Notes under the pieces: generated by a model
What the model was told of the DNA's origin: nothing
The model's database searches: none
The model's input: only the letters and a program-made list of their open reading frames with translations
Translations under genes and position numbers: made by a program
Assembly (NCBI RefSeq): GCF_028737315.1
Contig: NZ_JAQZAO010000005.1
Span: 455,661 to 519,660 of the forward strand
Direction: 5' to 3'
Source of the DNA: Actinomycetospora lemnae
GTDB lineage: Bacteria; Actinomycetota; Actinomycetes; Mycobacteriales; Pseudonocardiaceae
Length of the DNA stretch: 64,000 nt
In this document: positions 44,569 through 53,800 of the stretch, piece by piece
Layout of the letters: each line of letters begins with the position of its first letter
How positions within the stretch are numbered: position 1 is the stretch's first letter

Positions 44569-46167
44569 CTACTGCGCGGGGCCGACACGAACGTTCTCGA
44601 TGAGCGCCGCGGTGCCCCAGACGCGGATGGCCGCGACGCCACACTCCTCGGTCTCCGTCGCGAACGTCGCCGGGGTGCCGCCGTCGAGCGCCACGCTCAT
44701 CGACGTGCCCACGGCATCGACGCTGATGTGCCGACGGGTGCCGACATCGGGAGCGTCGACGCGTGCCGTTCTCCCGTTCCACGCACCACCGGGAAGACTG
44801 GCCGGTCTTACGCGGGAATTCGGACCTCCGGGCACCGATGCGGGAACCCACTCGTACTGCACCGACGAGCCTGCCGGCTGGTCGCCGCGTATCTCGCTGC
44901 GCGGTGCGACGGCGACTCCGAAGCCGTTCGACCGATCTTCGTCGCCCAGCGTGACGTCGAATTCGACGTGCGAGCTGCAGACCGGGGGGCCCGTGGCGTG
45001 CATTCCCCAGAGATGTTCAAACCGCTCCGGGCCGCTCGGCGGGACGATCCGCAGGACATCCACCGACTGTTTCGCGTCGAACGGGGCGTAGGTCTGTCCG
45101 AACGGCACGAAGGACGCAGCGCCGGCGGACTCCGGCGGCGCGTCAGAGGGTGCCAGGGCGCCGAGGCCCACGACCGCCGCCGTCACGACGACCACTGCCG
45201 TCGTGACCGCTGCCGTCACGGGACGCGCAGCGATCACCCGCTCCAGATCGTGCATCCACGTGGCCACGTCCGCCGGACGGTGAGCGGGATCTGGGTGCAG
45301 CGGTCCGACCACAAGCGGCACGAGGGTGCGGAGCGGTACGGCGAGTCGCCGGGCCGCCGGGCGCAACACCCCGCGCAGCTCGGCGCTCGCGCCGTCCACA
45401 CCGGTGGCCGGCGGCACTTCACCCCTCGTCAGGCAGAAGTACAGGACGGCGCCGAGGGCGTACACGTCGGCGTGGGTGGTCGGTCGTCGAGCCGGGTCGT
45501 CGATGTACTCCGGGGCGACGAACCCGGGGGTGTGCGGTCGGCGGGGGTCGGCGTCCTCCCCGGCCCGCCGCATCGTCCCGGTGTCGACGAGCACGAGTCC
45601 GCGTTCTCGAGTCACGATGCAGTTGGCGGGTTTGATGTCCAGGTGGAGCGTCGGCGACCCGTCCATCCGGGTCTCCGAGTGCAGGACCCGAACCGCCTCG
45701 CCCAGGTCGCGGACTGCCCTGACGAGATGACGGAGGGGCTGACGGCCTTCCCGCACGGAATCGTCGAGAGTCGACCCCTCCACCCATTCCATCACGACGT
45801 AGACGCAACGGGCCGACGACGCGGGGCGGGTGTTCGGCGCGCAGGGAGGCGGGCCCGCAAACACACCGATGACGCGCACGAGGTGCGGGCTCTTCTCCGT
45901 CTGCAGGGGCTCGACGACGTCGTGCCATCTCCTGACCTCCGCGTGCGGCGGCCATTCGGGCCCGGCCCCGACCGGGCGGCGCAACTGCTTGATGGCTCGG
46001 AGAGAGCCACCGCGGGATTGCGCCTGGTAGGTCCATCCCTCCCCGCCGCGCACGGGCACAGCGAGGATCTGGTACTCATCCTGGTCATCGCGCAACGAGA
46101 TGAGGTCCCCGACCGAGCCCACCACGTCGTCGGAGTCGGACGGTGGTGGCTCGAGTGTCTCGCTCAC
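44569..46167 (-). CDS. Transmembrane Ser/Thr protein kinase with extracellular sensor domain
   Basis: A 532-residue receptor-like kinase. The cytoplasmic kinase domain (~25-300) has LRAIKQLRRP (catalytic Lys), VYVVMEWVEGSTLDD, LHLDIKPANCIV (catalytic loop, HLD for HRD), LVDTGTMRR in place of DFG and FVAPEYIDDP (APE). The single membrane helix is about 314-337 (AVTTAVVVVTAAVVGLGAL). The ~195-residue outside domain (VEFDVTLGDEDRSNGFGVAV; AVGTSMSVALDGG; AAIRVWGTAALIENVRVG) looks like a concanavalin/LamG-type beta-sandwich with one cysteine pair. It starts at GTG 46167 in a GTGA overlap with the FHA gene, so the two work together. Confidence 0.87.
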   Translation of the reverse strand: MSETLEPPPSDSDDVVGSVGDLISLRDDQDEYQILAVPVRGGEGWTYQAQSRGGSLRAIKQLRRPVGAGPEWPPHAEVRRWHDVVEPLQTEKSPHLVRVIGVFAGPPPCAPNTRPASSARCVYVVMEWVEGSTLDDSVREGRQPLRHLVRAVRDLGEAVRVLHSETRMDGSPTLHLDIKPANCIVTRERGLVLVDTGTMRRAGEDADPRRPHTPGFVAPEYIDDPARRPTTHADVYALGAVLYFCLTRGEVPPATGVDGASAELRGVLRPAARRLAVPLRTLVPLVVGPLHPDPAHRPADVATWMHDLERVIAARPVTAAVTTAVVVVTAAVVGLGALAPSDAPPESAGAASFVPFGQTYAPFDAKQSVDVLRIVPPSGPERFEHLWGMHATGPPVCSSHVEFDVTLGDEDRSNGFGVAVAPRSEIRGDQPAGSSVQYEWVPASVPGGPNSRVRPASLPGGAWNGRTARVDAPDVGTRRHISVDAVGTSMSVALDGGTPATFATETEECGVAAIRVWGTAALIENVRVGPAQ

Positions 46168-46958
46168 TCCTGGTCCGACTCCGGCGCATCGAGGGCGTCG
46201 ACATCCGCGCGGGTGACCACCCCGTACCGCAGTGCCCACCCGGCCAGCCGCGCCGCCGGTCCCTCGGCAAATTCCTCCGTGTGCAACAGATCCGGCACAC
46301 CTGCCCGGATCAGTCTGTCGCGGAGGTCGGCCAGGCGCCGCTCGACTCTCTCCGGGGTGACGCCGAGGCGACGTGCCATCTCCCGGCGGGTCGCGAGCCG
46401 GCTCTCCGCGCCCGCCAGCGTGAGCAGCCGCTCGCAGAGGGCCGCCAACAGGCGCACCTCCGGGGCGGACAGGTCGGGCGGTCCGGCGGTCGGTAGACCT
46501 GGAGCGGGGCTGGAGGGACCGCCCCCCGATCCGGCCACGGCACGGCCGTCGAGCACGATCTCGTGGACCGCGTTCTCGCTGCCCAGCACCTGCACGTGTA
46601 CACGACGAGTCGGCAGCCCGACAGCCTGTCCCGGCTCCACCGGTACCGGGGCTCCTGGACGGGGCTGCAGGATGATGCGGGCGAAGCGCGACGAGTTGTG
46701 GAGAACCCACCGGCCTCCGGCGAACTCGACCCTGCCCGCTGTTCGCGACACCACGGGATCCTCGGGATCGTGAGCGATGCGTAGATCGCACTCGGGGCCA
46801 CGCCCGAAGGTCATGACCTCGTTGTTGCCCAGGGTCCGGACCTGCTTGCCGAACCGGACGTGCAGCACTCCGGACTCCGCGGTCGACACCACACGATCAT
46901 CGATGACCACCGGCGCCACCGCTACCCACCGAGGAAAGCACTGGTCCGATCGGCCCAT
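46164..46958 (-). CDS. FHA-domain protein with C-terminal winged helix
   Basis: A 264-residue protein. The FHA fold at ~25-110 shows MTFGRGPECDLRI (GR), SRTAGRVEF and WVLHNSSRFARI, the phosphothreonine-binding residues. The C-terminal part (LLAALCERLLTLAG, then SRLATRREMARRLGVTPERV, VERRLADLRDRL) is a winged helix-turn-helix like those in actinobacterial FHA-HTH proteins partnered with kinases. It probably binds the phosphorylated kinase or is its substrate and controls genes nearby (inference). ATG 46958 has no clear RBS; GTG 46919 is an alternative start. It diverges from the small secreted peptide gene. Confidence 0.82.
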   Translation of the reverse strand: MGRSDQCFPRWVAVAPVVIDDRVVSTAESGVLHVRFGKQVRTLGNNEVMTFGRGPECDLRIAHDPEDPVVSRTAGRVEFAGGRWVLHNSSRFARIILQPRPGAPVPVEPGQAVGLPTRRVHVQVLGSENAVHEIVLDGRAVAGSGGGPSSPAPGLPTAGPPDLSAPEVRLLAALCERLLTLAGAESRLATRREMARRLGVTPERVERRLADLRDRLIRAGVPDLLHTEEFAEGPAARLAGWALRYGVVTRADVDALDAPESDQE

Positions 46959-47008
46959 GGCGCTGAACGACGATCTTGTTACGGTGGACGTGAGACAAAG
47001 GAGGAATC

Positions 47009-47164
47009 TTGTTCTCGCTCCGTTCGTTCCGCCGTCGCATCGCGCAGTGCTCGTTCGTCGTTCTCGTCTCGCTGTCCGGGGCTGCCATGGCTCCAGGCCT
47101 GGCCGATGCCGCGGCCTGCTATCCGGCCCCTGCCACCACTCCCACGACGTACACGGTGTGCTGA
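47009..47164 (+). CDS. Small secreted peptide with terminal cysteines (51 aa precursor)
   Basis: A short gene with a perfect AAAGGAGG (46997-47004) four bases before TTG 47009, a 51-codon frame and a strong terminator right after the stop. The precursor begins FSLRSFRRRIAQ, then a hydrophobic CSFVVLVSLSGAAMA and a likely signal-peptidase site after GLADA or nearby. The mature end would be ACYPAPATTPTTYTVC: about 16 residues, Thr/Pro-rich, closed by two cysteines, the last being the C-terminal residue. A disulphide-closed loop is possible. No similarity recognised. It is divergent from the FHA gene. The TTG start is the only weak point. Confidence 0.72.
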   Translation: MFSLRSFRRRIAQCSFVVLVSLSGAAMAPGLADAAACYPAPATTPTTYTVC

Positions 47165-47172
47165 GTCGTGTT

Positions 47173-47199
47173 CCGGCCACCCCGAGCCGGGGTGGCCGG
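47173..47199 (+). terminator. Intrinsic terminator after the small peptide gene
   Basis: A perfect 12-bp stem (CCGGCCACCCCG / CGGGGTGGCCGG) with a 3-nt loop AGC, starting 9 nt after the stop codon of the 51-codon gene. It supports that gene as a transcription unit. Confidence 0.88.
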
Positions 47200-47337
47200 G
47201 ACAATCCTGACACCACGACATCGTCGTCAGCGTTCGTCGACGCGACCATTCGGCCCGTCCGTCACCGGTCCCGAGAAGTATTCGGCGACGTCGACCTGAA
47301 TCGGTCGCTCCCTGACCGCAGCGCCGTTTCCGACCGG

Positions 47338-48636
47338 TCATCGGGACACGATGAGCACCACACACCGGGCGGCATACTCGACGGCACCGCGGAGGCACTC
47401 ATGCGGTCGCGCTACACCGCCTCGCGCGCGGCGACGTCGACCACCTGCTGCGGACCTGGCACCCCGCGACCCGCCCGCCGACGCTGACGCTGGACCCCAC
47501 CATCCGCTGGACCCAGCAGGAGGGTCCTCGACCGCGTCGGCGGCGGCCCAGTCGACCCACGCGTCGACCTCGACACGGTCACCACGGTGCCCCCCGCGGT
47601 CGGCTCGTTCGACGAGGGCGCGCGTGTAGGCCCGGATGCGCTCCGCGTCCTGCCAGGCCTCGATCTGGCGGAGCAGCTCGTCGCGTCGACGCTGGTCGCC
47701 GAACGCGCGGCGAGCGTGCTCGATCGCTCCGCGCCACCGCACCTCGCGCTGGCGGGCCTGCTCCTGCTGCGCCTGCCGGCGGGCGAGCGCGTCGTCGACA
47801 CGACGGTCGACCTCGGCCAGCACATCGGCCAGCTTGTCCTCAAGTCGCCACCGGCTGCGGTCAGCCCACCGGCGGCGCCGTCCCCGATGATCCCTGTCGT
47901 CGCCGAGCTGCAGGCATAGCCGCCCGGTCGCCACCAAGCGCTCTTCGGTCTGGACCCGCTGCCAGGAGTACCGAGGCGCCGCGTCGCCGAGCTCGGCCGC
48001 GGTGGGCGCCACCGCGCGGTACTCGCGCTCCTCAACGCACTCCACGTCCTCGGTGTGGCCGTCACGCTCGAGGGCGAGCGTCGAGAAAGCCGCCGCCCAC
48101 GCCACCGTGTAGCGGCGCGATTCGGCGGTCTCGACGAAGATCTGCAGCTAGCGCAGCGCCCGCGGCAGCGACGCCGGCTCGACGTCGAGGTGCCTCCCCA
48201 ATTCCTGTGTCGAGCCCAGCAGGGGACGCACCTCGACGACCTCGCTGGGTACGAGCAACCGGTCGGGACGTACGGGCGGAGCTTCTTCGGCGGGCTCGAG
48301 CCAGATCACCAGGTCGCCGCGGTCGCGGCCAGTGTGGCGCAGTCGCATCCCCTCCGGCGCGAGATGCTCGCGGCGCACCGCATCGATCGCTCGCCGCCAC
48401 GCCGCCCGCACAGCCGGCTCAGGGTCGGCAACAGCAACTCGCGGGTCGTTGCCGCTGAGCCTGGCGAGCAGCTCGTCGGCTCCGATGTCCTCAACGCTCA
48501 CCCTGAAGGATCGTCCACCCCCGCCACCACTCGGGAAACAGCGAGGGCCGGCGGAGTCACGCTCTCCGACGTATTTGCGTACTCCCAGGTCGGCAGCCTC
48601 AACTCGCGCACCCTGCGGCTGGCGAGTTTCGCTCAA
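47338..48636 (-). pseudogene. Conserved mobile-element hypothetical protein interrupted by a stop
   Basis: One frame (48636 to 47338) is interrupted by a single in-frame TAG at 48148-48150. Before it, RVSVEDIGADELLARLSGNDPRV (written as VEDIGADELLARLSGNDPRV) and DLVIWLEPAEE occur; after it VAWAAAFSTLALERDGHTED, YSWQRVQTEERLVATGRL and RWRLEDKLADVLAEVDRRVD are followed by a charged coiled coil and AERIRAYTRALVERAD. The second half resembles a hypothetical protein family carried by actinobacterial integrative elements, with the W-x-D-x3-x-R-L-E-D helix. The start is TTG 48636. The end beyond ~47520 is low-complexity. Function unknown; a nonsense-mutated relic. Confidence 0.62.
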
Positions 48637-48674
48637 GATCAGGCGTACTTGACCTCTCGATGGGCAAGCGGTGT

Positions 48675-48796
48675 CGTGACGCGGCTCGTGACACGAACTA
48701 CGGGCGACAGGCGATGCTGTAGAGCACCCTGAGACGTCGTCCGCAGATGTTGTTGCTGGTAGAGGCCCTAGTCAACGCGGTCGTGCACCTTTGCAA
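48675..48796 (+). repeat. ~120-bp direct repeat, left copy (att arm-like)
   Basis: Aligns almost without gaps to 56748-56868. Shared blocks include CGTGACACGAAC, CGATGCTGT, GAGCACC, GTTGCTGGTAG and GTCAACGCGGTCG, ending in TTTGCA. Both begin with tandem CGTGACRCG motifs like integrase arm sites. This copy runs directly into a tRNA-Ala 3' fragment, so it looks like the element side of an att junction. Weaker copies of the same blocks follow at 48892 and 48993. Confidence 0.75.
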
Positions 48797-48831
48797 GGCG
48801 GGGGTTGAGGGTTCGATTCCCTTCGTCTCCA
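48788..48831 (+). tRNA. tRNA-Ala(TGC) 3' fragment (attachment-site scar)
   Basis: The anticodon loop TTTGCAA (48790-48796, anticodon TGC), the 3' anticodon strand GGCGG, a full T arm (GAGGG-TTCGATT-CCCTT) and the acceptor strand CGTCTCC plus A at 48831 are present. T at position 70 fits the G3:U70 identity pair of tRNA-Ala. The 5' half is absent: left of it lies the att-like repeat. This is what remains when an element integrates into a tRNA-Ala gene using the 3' half as core. Not functional. Confidence 0.75.
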
Positions 48832-49595
48832 CCGCTGTGACCTGCAGTAACACCGCGCGCGTACGGGTCGTCAGCTCGATTTCGTGGCGGGCGTGACGCG
48901 AACAAGGGCGGTGCTCAGGCGTAGCGGTAGGCCTGAGTGGGTCAACGAGCTGCAATAACGTCCGTTGGCTAGATCAAGAACTTCGGCGCTGGCGTGACAC
49001 GAGTCCGTAGGAGCCCGGTGTTTGCGGAGACTGCGCCGATGTTGCTGCTCGGGTCGACAGCGCTCGGCTCGTGGTAGCCGGGCGCGGGCAGGGCGTCGCG
49101 CAGCGTCTGGATGCAGTGACTCGGGCAACCAGACAAGGCGCGACCGACGACCTCTCGAGGTCGCCAGTGCAGACCCACCCAGGCGGGTGGCGGACCCGAT
49201 CCACCGAATGCTGACGCCCGGCTGACGACGCCGTGCTGCGGTGCGCCTCGGCCTCTCCGCGAGCTCGGCGATGTCGGGTTGGGTGGTGCGCTGCTGAGTG
49301 CCTCTGACCGCGTTGTTGGTCGACGCTTCGGTCGTCGACGCCTCAGTCGATGGCGTGCGGTGAAGACAGCTCCATCGCGAGCGCGAGATACGGCTTCGCT
49401 GCCTATTCCGCGCGGCCCAGCTGGTGGCTAGGCAGATGTCCCGCAGCGGGTATCGGTTCTTCGCGCTACACGCGCCGAGCTCGGACGGCCACCTGAGGCG
49501 GGAGACCATCGCGCACCGGCTGTTAAAGCCGGAGGGTCCCAGGAGCTTGACCCGGGCCGCACCTCATTTGGATATCGCACGTGCCAGGAGGTCGG
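48832..49595. other. Gene-free region with degenerate att-like repeats
   Basis: About 760 bases without a supportable gene. CGTGACGCGAACAAGGGC at 48892 and CGTGACACGAG at 48993, the latter followed by GCCGATGTTGCTGCT, match blocks of the ~120-bp repeat, suggesting two further decayed copies. Short frames here (for example around 48871-49509 on the minus strand) translate to Ser/Arg-rich sequence without conserved features. Confidence 0.5.
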
Positions 49596-50105
49596 TCAGT
49601 CGGGGTCGAGCGTTTCAAGGAAGGTCCTTGCTGCCTGGAAGTCGACCTCACGCAATCCCTCGACGGGGGAGACCTCGATGAGCTTGGTGGGCTCGGCGCG
49701 CGTACGGAGGAACTCGTCCCCGCTGCGTGGGTGGATGACGTGTTCGTCGTCGAACCAGACGAGCGGGCGGCCCTCCGCGAAGGCGAGGATGGAGGGGTAT
49801 TTCCACACGGTCGTGAGCGTCGCATGGTCGAGGTCGATCACAGGTAGTTCCGGCAGGCCGACCTCCCAGCGGGCGTAGTCGTTGGCCATCTCGCCCCAGT
49901 AGGTTGCCCAGACGAGTTCGGCGTTGTGGTCATCGGCCAGGCGCAGTAGCTGTGTGCCGTGCTCCCGGTTCCAGAATGTTCGCATCATGCGGTGGGCGCG
50001 CAGGCGTTTGGAAAGCTGATATCCGAGTCGCTCGGCGCGGCTGTTCGACATGTTGTCCGGGTTGAGGACCCCATCGACGTCGATCGCGATCACGGGACGT
50101 CCCAT
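49596..50105 (-). CDS. HAD-like domain protein
   Basis: A 169-residue protein with the HAD motif I near its N-terminus: VIAIDVDGVLNP (nucleophile D and D+2). A cap-less fold follows: ELVWATYWGEMAND (motif II threonine region), then PLVWFDDEHVIHPR (motif IV acids DD). This pattern matches the small HAD domains described in actinobacterial RNA-repair-type proteins, and a phosphatase or polynucleotide phosphatase role is possible. It starts at ATG 50105 and is the third gene of the minus-strand series trypsin-STAND, secreted protein, HAD. Confidence 0.78.
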   Translation of the reverse strand: MGRPVIAIDVDGVLNPDNMSNSRAERLGYQLSKRLRAHRMMRTFWNREHGTQLLRLADDHNAELVWATYWGEMANDYARWEVGLPELPVIDLDHATLTTVWKYPSILAFAEGRPLVWFDDEHVIHPRSGDEFLRTRAEPTKLIEVSPVEGLREVDFQAARTFLETLDPD

Positions 50106-50226
50106 GGCTGACTCCGACCGTCCTTCAAGGTGTGGGTGCGGGCGTGCAGCGTCTGTGCCAGCGCGGTGGTGGGGGTGGGTTCGCCACCCCGACCACCGTT
50201 GGCGCGTGGGCCAGAGGGCCGGAAGA

Positions 50227-50730
50227 TCAGTCTCCGCGCCGGGCCTCTTCGAAGGCCGCGCGGTACTCGTCGTAGTTCTCCACACCACAGACGAAGCCGC
50301 CGGTGATCGAGTCGTGGGCGAGACGTCCGAGTCGTCGCGGGTCGCGAATACCTTCCGAGGCTGCGCCGCCGACGCCCTCCATCGCGCACCGTCCTGCCTC
50401 GCGGTACTGGACCCAGGTCCCGCGCGCTGCGCGGTTGACCCGCTCGTTGTCGTTGATGCCCCCTCCGCGGCAGCCCGAGCCGGCGCCATCGTGGGTGCCG
50501 AACGGGCACCACGTGGGCAGGAGCGACGCGCTCGTCGCGAGGGGTGCGGCGTGGCTGATCGTCGTCACACCGACAGAGGTGGCCGCTCCCCAGCTCAGGA
50601 CGCCGAGGAGGACGCCGGCGGCGATTGCGCACGTGGCGAGGCGCCGGACCACGGCGAGGCGGCCGGTCGGTTGGCCCCCCACAGGCGTAGGGGGGACGGT
50701 CGGGGTGGTGGTGTCGATTGTGGGTGTCAT
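50227..50730 (-). CDS. Secreted/anchored four-cysteine protein, NDNER family (copy 2)
   Basis: A 167-residue precursor with a Thr/Pro-rich N-terminus, basic VVRR and a hydrophobic helix (residues ~31-56) that serves as signal or anchor; a signal-peptidase site is possible at SHA-AP. The outer part has four conserved cysteines (75, 87, 115, 148) and the motifs TWCPFGTH, SGCRGG and NDNERVNR, paralogous to 44040-44459. Spacing is C-x11-C-x27-C-x32-C. The first ~35 residues and the C-terminus (acidic ENYDEYRAAFEEARRGD) are not shared. ATG 50730 follows GGAG. It lies 91 nt after the giant trypsin-STAND gene and is likely cotranscribed. Confidence 0.8.
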   Translation of the reverse strand: MTPTIDTTTPTVPPTPVGGQPTGRLAVVRRLATCAIAAGVLLGVLSWGAATSVGVTTISHAAPLATSASLLPTWCPFGTHDGAGSGCRGGGINDNERVNRAARGTWVQYREAGRCAMEGVGGAASEGIRDPRRLGRLAHDSITGGFVCGVENYDEYRAAFEEARRGD

Positions 50731-50821
50731 GTGGTGCTCCGGAGGTCGGTGGGCGGCGGTACCGGCATCGACCTCGCTACCGACTCGTCCGTGGGGGCTA
50801 GTGACCCAAGTCACTTCGGTC

Positions 50822-53800
50822 CTACGGGCACGGTCGGCTCACGTCGCTACCGGGCGGCAGGAGTTGGCGTTCGGCGGCGGTGAATTCTCGGTCCATCAGC
50901 CCGCAGAGGTGCTCAACCCAGTCGGGAGCGGATGTACGAAGCGTGAAGGGACCGTTGGAGGAGGACAGCGTCACGCTGTCAACGCTGTCCGAGCCGTCCT
51001 GAACCGGGTCGGAGCGCGGCACCGCCAGGCTGCCGCTGACTTCTCCCCGCGCTACATCCCAGAGCTCGAGTCGATCGCCGCTCACGGCCGGTGTCGAGGT
51101 CGGGACGACGAGAACGTAGCCATCGCTGGTGATTCCTACGACGCTCTGCGTACGAGCCTGGATTGGTGGTCGGACTGGTCGCCCGGTCTCGACATCCCAG
51201 ACCGTGAGGGACTCGTCGTCGGAGGTGACCATGCGGCTGCCGGTGGCGTCAAAAGTGACATCTCGCGCGGGGTCTGCGGCCGCGGGGACGCGGGTCAGGA
51301 GCCGAGCGGCGGGAACATTCCAGATCTCGACGCTGCGATCTGGCGGCATGACCGCGACCTCGTCGGGGTGACCGGGGCGGGTGAACAGGTACGCCGTCTG
51401 CCGGTAGCGCTCGACCTCCTGAGGGGTCGCACCTAGAACCGTGGGGCCGGAGAGCCGTGCGCCGGTGCGGTCGTCCCAGGAGGACAGCACGCCGCCGGCC
51501 AGCACGACGAGGGTGCGGCCGCCGTCGGTCCAAGTGACGTCCCACTCGTTCTGAGCACCGTCGACAGCGGGGCCGGGAAGGGTCAGGGCCAGCTCCTGGG
51601 TAAGGTCTGGCAGCCGGTGGCGAGAGTAGAGATACTGCTGGTCGAGGCGCCGAAAAACGACGAAACCGTTCGGGCCGACGCCGGTGCCGTACTGCGAATT
51701 GCCCTCGCTGTCGGGAGAGAAGACGTCGCGGGGTCGCGACCCGACGACAGCGCCCGTAGCCAAATCGGTGACGCGATCGCCGTCGCGGTTGCTCGTAATT
51801 TTCAGGCGACCATCTGCGGAGGTGTGGTCCACCCCGACGACATCGGGTGCAGGCGGTGGCGCGTCGGTCGTGTCGACCAGCAGAAGCGACCGGCCGCGGG
51901 CGACGAGCATCCGAGGGCGGTCGCCGGCCCCGGGGATTAGGGAGGTCAGCAGTCCCCGCCCGTTGAGGCTCACCGACGGTGTCTGCGGGTCCGGCGGGAG
52001 AACCCCGAGGTATCGGCGACCGGAGCGCAGCTCGAGCGCTCCCAGTGGGGCGTTGAACCCGGCTCCCGCGAACAGCAGATGCCCCAGGTCGCCAGAGACG
52101 TCGGGCCGGCCGTCGCACCTCGTTGCGGGGAAGGTTCGTCGGGTCAGATCCGCTCCGCTGGCCACGTCGCGTTGGCTGATAACGGCGTCGGTGACCCCGG
52201 CGCCGGTGACCGCGTTGTCGCACGTCACTTCGCGTCCCTCGACGACGACGGCGTCGGTCGGTACGTCGCGCAAGGCCGCGCCGGTCGGGATCGAGCGGAC
52301 CTGCCCGCGGGCCGTCGCGGTCAAGGACAGGACGACCGCCACCTCGGGGTCATCGGTGAGCACGAGCCCATCGACGCCAAGGAGGGGGTCGACCTCGAGG
52401 GCGCCCGGCTGGGGTCGCCAGTCTCCGATCGACCACGATTGGAGGCGGCGGGGGGCGCCGGCGACCGCCGGTGGGATCACCGAGAGCCGCGAGTTGTCCG
52501 GAGCGAAGCCCACAGCGGCCGTCGACGAGGTGTTCGGCGGTCGCGGTGCCGGCACGCCAGGGGCCAGGGCGAGCGGGCCGGTGCGGGCGACGGTGTCCCA
52601 CACGAGCACCGTGCCGTTCCCGCTGACACTGGCCACCCATCGTTGATCTCTGCTGACGGTCCAGGTGGCGCCGCGGGGGAGGCCCGGCACCGCCCAGGTG
52701 CGGGGTAAGCCGGTGCTGAGTCCTCGAATCGAGACGATGAAACCGTCTCCGCCGATAGTGGCGGTGTCGCCGTCCGGGCCTGCGCTGAGCCCGGTGATCG
52801 GTCCGGGTGCCACACCGGGCAGGATCGCGGATGCCCCACGCAGGTTGCTGTAGGACTCGGCCAGGGCGTTCCGGGCGGCGAGGCTGGTCGGATCGGCGCG
52901 GTACGCGGCGAGCGCGAGCTGGGTGGCCGTCACGGGGTCGTCATTCACACGCGAAGACGCAACGCGCCCGAGGGTCTCCGCGGCGGTCGCCTGGAGCTGC
53001 TCGCCGATTTGGCCGCCGCGCTGCACGGTGGCGACGAGCGCGGCCCCGGCTAGGAGCGCAAGGACAAGCAGAACCGCTCCGACCGTGCGCCAACGTCGCC
53101 TTTCCCGGCGCCGGCGGCTCCGGCTGCGGGTGATGTAGTCGGAAGTGGCGGGACCCACCTCAGACGGTCGACGACTCACCCAGTGCTCGGCCGTGTCGAG
53201 CCGGGCGCCGCGCAGCAGCGCGCCGTGGTCGCCTTCGCTCGCGCGCCACCGTTCCGCGTCGTCCTCGACCGACGAGCGCCATGTGAGGAACTCGCGGTCC
53301 TCGTCCAGCCAGTTACGCAGGCGGGGCCAGTGGTCGATGAGCGCCTGGTGAGCTGGCTCAACGGTGGCGTCCGTCACCACGAGCAGGCGGCGGGCCGCGA
53401 GTCGGGGAACGAGGGCCGCGGGACCCGGTGCGAGGTCGTCGAGGGTGATTGGGTGCCGCACGAACCGCCCGTCCCGGGTCGGGCGCACGAGACGAGACAT
53501 CAACCCGCGCAGGGCATCCTGTTCTGCGGCTGTCAGTTCGCCGACGAGCTCCTCGGCCAGCTGGGCGATCGAGCCGGCGACACCACCGACGTCTCCATAG
53601 CTCGCCAGTGTCAGCTGCGCAGCGCGACGTTCCTCCCACAACCGCGCCAGCAGCACGCTGAGTAGGGGGAGCCGGCCGGGTTCGCCCTCCGTGTCATCCA
53701 GGATCCGGTCAACGAGTCCGTCTTCGAAGGCGAGCCCCGGGGCGTGCTCGGCCGGGCCGACGATCGCGGCCCGGAGCTGCCCGCGGTCCATTGGCGGCAC

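Noticed and set aside
48698..48955. 85-codon minus-strand frame reading VETKGIEPSTPALQR
   Set aside because: This peptide is the antisense translation of a tRNA-Ala 3' half, a well-known kind of spurious ORF; it is not a gene.
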